A stretch of 64,000 bases of DNA from Paenibacillus pinihumi DSM 23905 = JCM 16419 (lineage in GTDB: Bacteria; Bacillota; Bacilli; Paenibacillales; Paenibacillaceae), in assembly GCF_000422505.1 (NCBI RefSeq), contig NZ_KE383870.1:87744-151743 (forward strand), given 5' to 3'. How positions within the stretch are numbered: the first letter of the stretch is position 1; each line of letters begins with the position of its first letter. Under the pieces are notes generated by a model. That model saw only the letters and a program-made list of their open reading frames with translations, did not search any database and was not told where the DNA came from. A program made the translations under genes and the position numbers. Positions 8,468 to 15,816 of the stretch are shown one piece after another.

Positions 8468-8496
8468 ATTATATCGATTGTCTTCTGTAAAGTCCA
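8468..8496 (-). promoter_or_regulatory. Promoter of the metallo-hydrolase/TetR operon
   Basis: On the minus strand, TGGACT (8491-8496) and TATAAT (8468-8473) are separated by 17 bp, a good SigA-type promoter. Confidence 0.65.
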
Positions 8497-8616
8497 GATG
8501 CGCTAATATAAAAAATTAATTTGTCTCTTCATGTCATTTTGTGTAGATTGGTATACACGGTTAAAATTATATAGACCTTAACATTAAGAATCATCCAGCA
8601 GGAGGGAGGAACAGGC

Positions 8617-10389
8617 TTGAAATGGCCGGCTCTTATTTGGCGGCTGCTGTCCGATCCGTTCAAGAGAACGATCCGCAGCAAGCTTATCGTCATTATGATC
8701 TGCATAGCTGTCATTCCGATTATCGTTGTGACCTGGGTGGCGACGGGCAATACCCGCCGTTCACTTGAACAGGAGGTTATACAATCCAACTTGTCCCGAA
8801 TTGGCTGGTCAGGGGAAGCTATTGATGAGAAATTTGTTCAGCTCAACAATCTGATTTACACCATTCTTATCAGCCCTACGCTCAGCGAATATACGTCCAG
8901 GGATGAAGGAACCGATGTGCCCGGACAGTTTACCATCCAACGCAACATTATTAATACGATTACGTCGGTGTACTATTCTGGCAATAACAATTTGATGGAG
9001 ATTGAACTATATGTGAAGGATAAGAACAAGCTCTTCACCATCAACGATATGCGTAATGATATTCAATCTCCTGTCACTGAGCCTCCCGTATGGCGAGATT
9101 TGGTCATGCAGCAATCCGATTTTATCATTCGGGACAGCCCGGAGGAGACGCCGAATTTCAACTTTGTCCGCAGTATGAACCGGTTTGAAAACAAAGAGAA
9201 GATCGGCAGCGTCCGGCTTGAGGTGAAGTGGAAAATGATGGACGGGGCGCTCGATCTGCTCAATTCGGAGCCGGGAGCCAGCGTCTACATTGTGGACTCG
9301 GCAGGGAAACTGATGTATCAGCTTAATGAAGGGCCAGTTCCAACCGCGGGTGATGCCAAGCTGGCGGCTCATGGTTCGGGATTTGTGCATACGCCCGATT
9401 ATTACATCTTTTACAGTCACCTGGAGCCGTGGGGGTTAAGCTTGATCAAGGTGCTGCCCGTCAGCTATATAAATCAAAGCACGGCGATGACCCAAAAATA
9501 CGGAATGATTGTCGGCTTAATCTCAGCGCTGGCAGCTGCACTCCTTGCGGCGCTGCTTGCGTATACCGTATCGAGGCCGATTATCCGACTGGCCCGTTCG
9601 ATGAGCGGACTGAATCTGCTTAAGGTGGAGGATGCGCACTACCCGAACCGCCAGGATGAAATCGGACTGCTGGAGATGCGTTTTCATGCGATGTCCGGCA
9701 GAATTCGCGAGCATATCCGCAACGAATATACGATTAATCTGGAGAAGCAGACCGCCCAGTTGAAGGCGTTGCAGGCCCAGATAAATCCGCATTTTCTGCA
9801 AAATACGCTGCAGCTCATTGGCAGCATGTCCTTTTCCAAAAAGCCGAGCGATATTTACAGCATTATTCAGTCATTGAGCGATATGTTCCGGTATGTCATT
9901 CGCGAGCCCGGCGAAATGGCGACAATCGGGATGGAATTGAAGCATTTGAACAACTATATGAATATCCAGCGTCAGCGTTTTACCGGGAAACTGACTTTTG
10001 AAACGGATATTGTGCCGGAGTGGGAGAGCTGCCTGATTCCCAAGCTGTCCCTGCAGCCATTAATTGAGAATGCGTTTATGCATGGTTTTGACCGGAAAAA
10101 AGGACCCTGGTGCTTAAAGGTGAGACTGGTGCCGTTCGAGGACGGGATTATGATTCATGTTGAGGATAACGGTGTGGGTATCTCTGCTGCACGCTTGGAG
10201 GAGGTCCGCCAGCGTCTTGCAGATCAGTTAGACCCGCTATGGAACAGCGGCAAATCAATCGGGCTGTATAATGTTGCCGCCAGAATACGGCTGCATTTTG
10301 GTGAAGAGTACGGCATTTCTATGAATAGCATCCCCGAAGGGGGAACACGGGTGACGATATTTATTCCTGTTGTAAGGACTGGTGATTGA
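8617..10389 (+). CDS. YesM-type sensor histidine kinase
   Basis: Membrane sensor kinase of 590 residues: first transmembrane helix at about 23-43, an extracytoplasmic Cache-like sensor to about 290, second helix at 293-318, HAMP to about 370, His_kinase domain with QAQINPHFLQN (His near 392) and an ATPase domain with DNGVGIS near 516. The start is TTG 8617, 6 bases after GGAGGGAGGA; no closer ATG exists in frame. The response regulator starts at the stop codon, so they are one unit. The ABC importer 3' of the pair suggests that it senses an extracellular sugar or oligosaccharide. Confidence 0.92.
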   Translation: MKWPALIWRLLSDPFKRTIRSKLIVIMICIAVIPIIVVTWVATGNTRRSLEQEVIQSNLSRIGWSGEAIDEKFVQLNNLIYTILISPTLSEYTSRDEGTDVPGQFTIQRNIINTITSVYYSGNNNLMEIELYVKDKNKLFTINDMRNDIQSPVTEPPVWRDLVMQQSDFIIRDSPEETPNFNFVRSMNRFENKEKIGSVRLEVKWKMMDGALDLLNSEPGASVYIVDSAGKLMYQLNEGPVPTAGDAKLAAHGSGFVHTPDYYIFYSHLEPWGLSLIKVLPVSYINQSTAMTQKYGMIVGLISALAAALLAALLAYTVSRPIIRLARSMSGLNLLKVEDAHYPNRQDEIGLLEMRFHAMSGRIREHIRNEYTINLEKQTAQLKALQAQINPHFLQNTLQLIGSMSFSKKPSDIYSIIQSLSDMFRYVIREPGEMATIGMELKHLNNYMNIQRQRFTGKLTFETDIVPEWESCLIPKLSLQPLIENAFMHGFDRKKGPWCLKVRLVPFEDGIMIHVEDNGVGISAARLEEVRQRLADQLDPLWNSGKSIGLYNVAARIRLHFGEEYGISMNSIPEGGTRVTIFIPVVRTGD

Positions 10390-10390
10390 A

Positions 10391-11455
10391 ATGAATATCA
10401 ATGCGATTATTGTCGATGACGAACAGTGGAACCGCGAAATTATTAAAACCTTTGGCAATTGGGAGCAGAATGAGATACATCTTGCAGGAGAAGCTGAGGA
10501 TGGGGAGGAAGCGATTCGTCTGATCGAGTCCGGCAATGTCCATATCGTTATTATGGATATGAACATGCCCGGGGTGGACGGCATCGGACTGCTAAAGTAT
10601 TTGAATGACCATCATCCGGAAATCCGCATTATCGTAATTAGCGGCTACGATGATTATATGTACACCAGGCAGGCCATTCGGTGCAAAGCGGATGAATATT
10701 TGCTCAAGCCAGTAGATCCGCAGGAGTTGAGTCAGGTGCTGCTGCAATGCAGGGACAGGGCGGCTGAGACCCTTCAGAATCATCCGGCTGCAGGTACAGG
10801 CTTGAGGCTTGAGCTCCTTCAGGCATTGCAGGCGGCCAAGCCTGCTTTGTCAGCTCATTACAATGATTTGAACGCTGCCGGGGTACAGGACAGTTTGCGG
10901 GAGTTGGAGGAACAGCTGGCAGAGCTGGACGTAGACAAGCCTGCCTTGCCCCGGATCGGACAGGAGCTCACTCTTCTGCTGGAGGAGTTGATGGAGGGTA
11001 ATTCCCAGGAGGATACCGGGGAGCTCGAAACATCTGTATATAAGGGTGTGGTCTCGGCATCTGAACTGATCAGGCATCTGACTGAACAGTATTTGTCTGC
11101 CCTGGAACATCTGGTCTTGCAGCGCAAGAACAAGAACCGGCTCAACCTGGAGGAAATCAAACATTTTGTTGATCAGCATTATACCGAGAATTTGAAAGTA
11201 GAGACGCTGGCCAAATCATTTTTTGTGAGCAAAGAATATTTGAGCAAAGTATTTAAGCAGGAATTCGGAATGAATTTGACTGATTATATGACCAAACTCA
11301 GAATGGATCGCGCGCGTCATCTGCTGCTTCATGACCACCTAGCGATCAAGTCGGTTGCCGAGCTGTGCGGGTATGAGGAATTGGGGTATTTTTATCGTGT
11401 ATTCAAGAAACAATTCGGACTTGCACCGGGTGAAATGAGAAGGGGAGAAGTGTAA
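10391..11455 (+). CDS. YesN-type AraC response regulator
   Basis: Two-domain regulator of 354 residues. The receiver (1-120) has acidic D9-D10, phospho-acceptor D56 in VIMDMNMPG and Lys in YLLKPVD. A linker follows, then an AraC-type double helix-turn-helix at about 255-352 (LAKSFFVSKEYLSKVFKQEF, SVAELCGYEELGYFYRVFKK). ATG 10391 directly follows the kinase stop; GTG 10382 is an alternative start overlapping the kinase by 8 bp. It probably activates the ABC importer operon starting at 11570. Confidence 0.92.
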   Translation: MNINAIIVDDEQWNREIIKTFGNWEQNEIHLAGEAEDGEEAIRLIESGNVHIVIMDMNMPGVDGIGLLKYLNDHHPEIRIIVISGYDDYMYTRQAIRCKADEYLLKPVDPQELSQVLLQCRDRAAETLQNHPAAGTGLRLELLQALQAAKPALSAHYNDLNAAGVQDSLRELEEQLAELDVDKPALPRIGQELTLLLEELMEGNSQEDTGELETSVYKGVVSASELIRHLTEQYLSALEHLVLQRKNKNRLNLEEIKHFVDQHYTENLKVETLAKSFFVSKEYLSKVFKQEFGMNLTDYMTKLRMDRARHLLLHDHLAIKSVAELCGYEELGYFYRVFKKQFGLAPGEMRRGEV

Positions 11456-11495
11456 GGTTTAAAAAAATACAAATGAAAAGGCTAACAATGTCTAA

Positions 11496-11523
11496 TTAAC
11501 CGCTTTCATTTTGTTTGTATAAT
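11496..11523 (+). promoter_or_regulatory. Promoter of the sugar ABC importer operon
   Basis: TATAAT (11518-11523) with a weak -35, TTAACC (11496-11501), at 16-bp spacing. A weak -35 fits a promoter that needs an activator. GCTTTCATT (11502-11510) and AATGAAAGC (11521-11529) form a perfect 9-bp inverted repeat around the -10. Confidence 0.6.
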
Positions 11524-11537
11524 GAAAGCGTACTCAA
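11522..11537. promoter_or_regulatory. Catabolite response element (cre) candidate for CcpA
   Basis: ATGAAAGCGTACTCAA fits the relaxed consensus WTGNAANCGNWNNCWW at every fixed position. It overlaps the end of the -10 box and the transcription start, a classic position for CcpA repression. Confidence 0.6.
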
Positions 11538-11569
11538 GTTCAGACTTATGTTAAGGGGGTAATGACAAC

Positions 11570-12862
11570 ATGAAGAAGACATGGAAAGTTGGAGTCAGCG
11601 CACTAATGGCCGTATTGCTGCTGGCTGGATGTGGAGCAAATAACGGAAATACGAATACAGGAACTACTGGTGAAGGTTCTGCCTCGGGCAAGACCGTTAC
11701 TCTGAAAATGTTTATCGGATTGCCTCGTTTTAAAGACCAGTTCGACAAATACATTGACCAATTCGTTGCAAAACAAAAAGCGGAGAAAAATATCGATGTG
11801 AAGGTTCAGCTTGAAATGCCTAGCTCCGATAACGCTTCGCAAATTCTGAAGACGAGACTGGCATCTAATGATGCGCCGGACATCTACTCCATTCACGCGA
11901 TTAACGAAATTCCGTCATTCTACAGAGCAGGCTATCTCGAGGACCTGTCGAATCAGCCATTCGTTGACAGACTGCTTGACAGTGTGAAACCGGCAGTAAC
12001 AATTGACAACAAGATTGTTGCTTTGCCTTTGGAAACGCAATCGTGGGGATATCTGTACAACAAAAAGATTTTTAATGATTTGAACCTGAAAGTTCCTACA
12101 ACGCTGAGCGAAATGAAGCAGGTTGTAGAAACTTTGCAGAAGAACAACATTGCGCCATTTGAGCTGGCTTACAAAGAGGCATGGATTCCACAATTGTTCC
12201 TGCCATTGAATGTTGGTGCTCAAATCAGCGCAGGCAACAAAGATTTCATTGAGCGTATGAACAAGAATGAAGGTTCTTTCACAGAAATGAAATCGATGTT
12301 CGACATTATTGACCTGGTCAATGCAAATGGAACGCCTAAAGCGCTTGAAGCTGGCGGAGACGACGGAGCTGCAGCATTCGCTAACGGCAAAGCAGCGATG
12401 TGGGTACAAGGTCCATGGTATGCAGAGACGATTCTGAAAGCTAATCCGGACATTGACTTCGGTATTGCTCCACTGCCTATCGATGACAATCCCGACCATA
12501 CGCTGATCAATCTGGGTGCTTCTACTTCCCTGGTTGTATCTCCGACTAGCAAGAACAAAGAAGTTGCACTGGACTTCCTGAACTACATGCTGGATGACAA
12601 AGATTCCAGCGCATTGTTCGAAAGCTTGAAGTTTGACCCGGTAATCAAGTCCCATACTTATGAGACATACCCTTGGGTTAAGGATGCACAAGTATATGTG
12701 AAGGAAAACAAAGCATACCGCGATCCTTCTATCCCTCAAGCAGTTAAGGATGAAGTTGGTAAAGGTCTGCAAAGTTACTTCTCGAAACAAATGTCTCAGG
12801 ATGATGTGCTCAAAGCGCTTGATAAGGCCTGGAAAGACTACAACAAAGTAAACAAACAATAA
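11570..12862 (+). CDS. ABC transporter sugar-binding lipoprotein
   Basis: Extracellular solute-binding protein of family 1 (430 residues), tethered by a lipid. The signal peptide ends in the lipobox LLAGC with the lipid-carrying Cys at residue 21. Other family marks are QILKTRLASNDAPDIY, AAAFANGKAAMWVQGPWYAE and GIAPLPIDD. It delivers sugars to the two permeases that follow. The ribosome site AAGGGGGT lies 8 bases before ATG. No ATPase gene is in the operon, so a shared MsmX-type ATPase encoded elsewhere is likely, as is common in Bacillota. The cargo is unknown, perhaps an alpha-glucoside given the GH65 gene nearby. Confidence 0.93.
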   Translation: MKKTWKVGVSALMAVLLLAGCGANNGNTNTGTTGEGSASGKTVTLKMFIGLPRFKDQFDKYIDQFVAKQKAEKNIDVKVQLEMPSSDNASQILKTRLASNDAPDIYSIHAINEIPSFYRAGYLEDLSNQPFVDRLLDSVKPAVTIDNKIVALPLETQSWGYLYNKKIFNDLNLKVPTTLSEMKQVVETLQKNNIAPFELAYKEAWIPQLFLPLNVGAQISAGNKDFIERMNKNEGSFTEMKSMFDIIDLVNANGTPKALEAGGDDGAAAFANGKAAMWVQGPWYAETILKANPDIDFGIAPLPIDDNPDHTLINLGASTSLVVSPTSKNKEVALDFLNYMLDDKDSSALFESLKFDPVIKSHTYETYPWVKDAQVYVKENKAYRDPSIPQAVKDEVGKGLQSYFSKQMSQDDVLKALDKAWKDYNKVNKQ

Positions 12863-12955
12863 GAGCCTGAATCAGAGGAAGGAAGAGGGTTGATTCCATC
12901 ACGGAATGACCTTCTTCCCCGCTGATATTTCCACAAAAATTGAGGTGATACCATC

Positions 12956-13837
12956 ATGCTGAAGAATACCCGCAAGACGCTTTACCTGTTTTATTTTGTA
13001 GCACCGGCACTTCTGCTGTATACGGTATTCATGCTGATACCGACTATCGGCGGAATGTTCTACAGCATTACGGACTGGAACGGTTTGAACCGCAACTATA
13101 ACTTTGTCGGCTTTGCCAACTTCATTGAGGCCATTAAGGAAGACCCGGATTTTCTGAATTCCTTATGGTTCACACTGAAGTATGTCGTGGTCATGGTCGT
13201 TCTGCAAAATGCGCTGGCATTGCTGCTTGCGGTATTTATTGAAAGCCGCACACGATTCAAAGGCTTTTTCCGGACCGTCTTTTTCATGCCGAACATGATC
13301 AGCGTAATCATCAGTGCATTCATGTGGACGTTCGTGTTCACAACTGTACTGCCGCAATTGGCTGAAAAAACAATGATGACGTTCCTGGATCAGTCATGGA
13401 TTGGTGATCCGAGATTCTCGTTCTTCTCGATCGTTATCGTATCGCTCTGGAACGGTGTCGGCTACATGATGATTATTTATTTGGCGGGTTTGCAGGGTGT
13501 CCCTCAAAGCTTGAAGGAAGCGGCAGTTATTGATGGCGCGAATCCTTTCCAACAATTCCGTCATATTACGCTGCCTATGATTACACATGCAATTACGATC
13601 TGTTTCTTCTTGACGCTCAATGGCGCATTCAAAGTATTTGAAGTTGTATTCGGTTTGACAGGCGGCGGCCCTGGTCGCGCCACGCAGGTTATTACGATGA
13701 ATATTTACGAGGAAGCATTCTCCAATAACTTCCGTTATGGTTATGCAAGCGCAAAATCGGTTATCTTGTTCGTCATTGTGTTGATCATCACGCTTATCCA
13801 AATTAGAATTACGAAAAGAAATGAGGTGGAGGCATAA
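12956..13837 (+). CDS. Sugar ABC transporter permease (MalF/UgpA type)
   Basis: Inner-membrane subunit of 293 residues with six predicted helices. The EAA loop that contacts the ATPase reads SLKEAAVIDGANPFQQFRHI near residue 190. The start follows TTGAGGTGATACC. It overlaps the next permease by 1 bp (TAATG) and follows the binding protein by 93 bp. Confidence 0.94.
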   Translation: MLKNTRKTLYLFYFVAPALLLYTVFMLIPTIGGMFYSITDWNGLNRNYNFVGFANFIEAIKEDPDFLNSLWFTLKYVVVMVVLQNALALLLAVFIESRTRFKGFFRTVFFMPNMISVIISAFMWTFVFTTVLPQLAEKTMMTFLDQSWIGDPRFSFFSIVIVSLWNGVGYMMIIYLAGLQGVPQSLKEAAVIDGANPFQQFRHITLPMITHAITICFFLTLNGAFKVFEVVFGLTGGGPGRATQVITMNIYEEAFSNNFRYGYASAKSVILFVIVLIITLIQIRITKRNEVEA

Positions 13838-14667
13838 TGTCGACTTCACGCAGATTGTCCTCTACAATCATCCTGGTCATTCTGATTCTCGGAGCATTGC
13901 TGGCTCTCTTCCCGATTTACATGGCGGTTATCAACTCGTTCAAAACACAGGGAGAAATGTTCAGCAATATTTTGTCGCTGCCGACGCAACTTCATTTTGA
14001 AAATTACCAGCAGGCATTTCAGAAAATCCGGCTGCTTGATAGCATTAAGAACTCACTGATTGTGTCAGTAATTGGTATCGGGGGAATTTTGCTGTTTGCC
14101 TCCATGGCCGGGTACAAGCTGTCCAGAACATCGGGGAGACTGAGCAACTTTATTTTCACTCTGTTTGTTGCTTCCATGCTCGTACCATTCCACTCGATCA
14201 TGATTTCACTTTCCCGTGTCGCTAAAAATTTGCATATGCAAGGCAGCACGTACGGACTGGGGCTTATCTATATTGGATTGGGTATCAATATGGCGGTGTT
14301 CCTGTATCATGGATTCGTTAAAGGAATTCCAAGAGAGCTGGAAGAGTCCGCCCATATGGACGGCTGCGGCGAATTCCAGACCTTCTTCAAAATCATTTTC
14401 CCGCTATTGCTGCCAATTACGGTAACAGTCGGAATTCTCGATTTCCTGTGGATCTGGAACGACTTCCTGCTTCCGCTTCTGATGCTGACTGACGTCAAGA
14501 ATTATACGCTCATTCTGTCTACAAACATGCTGTTCGGCATGTATAACAAAGAATGGTCGCTTATTCTCGCTTCGCTCGTCTTGACGGCGATTCCGGTTGT
14601 CATCATCTACGCGTTCTTCCAACGCTTTATTATGGAAGGTATTACTGAGGGTGCTGTTAAAGGTTAA
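13837..14667 (+). CDS. Sugar ABC transporter permease (MalG/UgpE type)
   Basis: Second membrane subunit of 276 residues. The EAA loop reads ELEESAHMDGCGEFQTFFKI near 170, and the C-terminus ends FIMEGITEGAVKG, the usual ending of this family. Translation is coupled to the upstream permease. A strong terminator follows 29 bases after the stop, which closes the binding protein-permease-permease operon. Confidence 0.94.
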   Translation: MSTSRRLSSTIILVILILGALLALFPIYMAVINSFKTQGEMFSNILSLPTQLHFENYQQAFQKIRLLDSIKNSLIVSVIGIGGILLFASMAGYKLSRTSGRLSNFIFTLFVASMLVPFHSIMISLSRVAKNLHMQGSTYGLGLIYIGLGINMAVFLYHGFVKGIPRELEESAHMDGCGEFQTFFKIIFPLLLPITVTVGILDFLWIWNDFLLPLLMLTDVKNYTLILSTNMLFGMYNKEWSLILASLVLTAIPVVIIYAFFQRFIMEGITEGAVKG

Positions 14668-14695
14668 GGGGCTCTATACTTAGGAACAAACACGG

Positions 14696-14726
14696 GCAGG
14701 GATGCATCAGCATTCCTGCTTTTTTG
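14696..14726 (+). terminator. Terminator of the sugar ABC operon
   Basis: GCAGGGATGC (14696-14705) pairs with GCATTCCTGC (14710-14719) around ATCA, followed by TTTTTT. Confidence 0.9.
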
Positions 14727-14789
14727 CATCCTATGCACATTGATCATGCAGGAGAGGGAAGGCTTTGTTATTCAATAGGCAAAAGACGT

Positions 14790-14829
14790 CAAACAAGCTT
14801 CCAGCCATTTCAGGCCGGAAGCTTGTTTG
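14790..14829. terminator. 13-bp hairpin, possible minus-strand terminator
   Basis: CAAACAAGCTTCC (14790-14802) and GGAAGCTTGTTTG (14817-14829) pair perfectly. On the minus strand the stem is followed by ACGTCTTTTG, so it could end the GH65-pgmB transcript about 250 bases after pgmB. No T-tract follows on the plus strand. Confidence 0.5.
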
Positions 14830-14860
14830 AGAATTGAGAATTCAACAGGCTTAATTTAAG

Positions 14861-15050
14861 AATCAGCGGTTGACCACTACAAGTAGCTTGAGCGGAGAGA
14901 AAGAGGGAGGCTGGAGAAGCATAGCGGTCGCCTTTGTTCACGGATTTCAACCACGTACTGGGAGGAATACAGGAAATCCGGGAACAACAGCGATTGGAAG
15001 TCCCCTCTTTCTCGCAGCGATGCTCCAACGTTTCGTGTCAACCACTGATT
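14861..15050. repeat. Nested ~190-nt imperfect inverted-repeat element
   Basis: Three blocks occur on the left arm and, in mirrored order, on the right arm: AATCAGCGGTTGAC (14861) with the complement of 15037-15050; GAGAAAGAGGG (14897-14907) with CCCTCTTTCTC (15003-15013); and GTTCACGGATTTC (14936-14948) with GAAATCCGGGAAC (14973-14985). All three are nearly concentric at about 14957. The element could be a MITE-like remnant or a long structured RNA in the 3' region of either convergent operon. No coding potential is seen. Confidence 0.65.
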
Positions 15051-15080
15051 TCAATTTTGATCCATAAAAGATAAAGGCAA

Positions 15081-15752
15081 TTAATCAAAGTGCCTGAGAA
15101 GGTCATCCAGACGGAGCCGGGATGTATCCGGCAGCACAATGTCAGCGTGCGGGAAGAGAGCTTCCCGGCCAACTGCCACAGCGAACATTTTCGCACCCTT
15201 GATGGCATCCACGCCGGAAGCCGCGTCCTCTACACCGATACATTTGCCCGGGTCAGCACCAAGCAGTGCCGCAGCGGTCACGAAAATTTCCGGGTCCGGC
15301 TTATTGCGTTTGAGCTTGGTTACATCCACTATAACGTCAAAATAATCTTCCGCCTCCAGCCGGTTCACAACGAACTGGGCGTTTTTGCTGGCCGATGCCA
15401 ATCCGACCTTGATTCCACGCTGTCTGATATCCGCAATAAATTCCGGAATGCCCGGCAGCAGATCCGCCGGGGTGATTTGCTCGATCAGCTTCTGGTACAG
15501 CCCGTTCTTGCGGTCCGCAAGCCGGACCATCTCCTCCTCCGTCAGGGAGAGGGGAGATGCAGCCTGCCCAAGCAGCAGCTTCAGGGAATCAATACGCGAG
15601 ACGCCTTTAAGATTCTCATTGAATTCACGGGAGAAGGAAATGCCCAGTTCATCAGCCAGTGCTTTCCATGCTTGATAATGGTACTCCGCAGTATCTGTAA
15701 TGACGCCGTCCAGATCGAAAATGACAGCCTGCAAGGAATTCGATGTCGACAT
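15081..15752 (-). CDS. pgmB: Beta-phosphoglucomutase
   Basis: HAD-family mutase of 223 residues that converts beta-glucose-1-phosphate to glucose-6-phosphate. The nucleophile motif FDLDGVITDTAEYHY opens the protein; GVSRIDSLKLLL, GLASASKNAQ and the acidic motif GVEDAASGVDAIKGA follow as in PgmB. ATG 15752 has AAGGAG at 8-base spacing; the longer frame upstream has no ribosome site. It lies 64 bp after the GH65 phosphorylase, whose product would be its substrate, so the pair forms a phosphorolytic pathway. Confidence 0.93.
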   Translation of the reverse strand: MSTSNSLQAVIFDLDGVITDTAEYHYQAWKALADELGISFSREFNENLKGVSRIDSLKLLLGQAASPLSLTEEEMVRLADRKNGLYQKLIEQITPADLLPGIPEFIADIRQRGIKVGLASASKNAQFVVNRLEAEDYFDVIVDVTKLKRNKPDPEIFVTAAALLGADPGKCIGVEDAASGVDAIKGAKMFAVAVGREALFPHADIVLPDTSRLRLDDLLRHFD

Positions 15753-15816
15753 ATAATAATCTCCTTTGAGCCGGATTGAATAAGTGGCTTGTCTATTTAC
15801 TGCTTGCTGTGCCTGC

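Noticed and set aside
11915-12859. 314-codon minus-strand frame within the sugar-binding protein gene
   Set aside because: Antisense to a lipoprotein gene with a clear lipobox and operon context.
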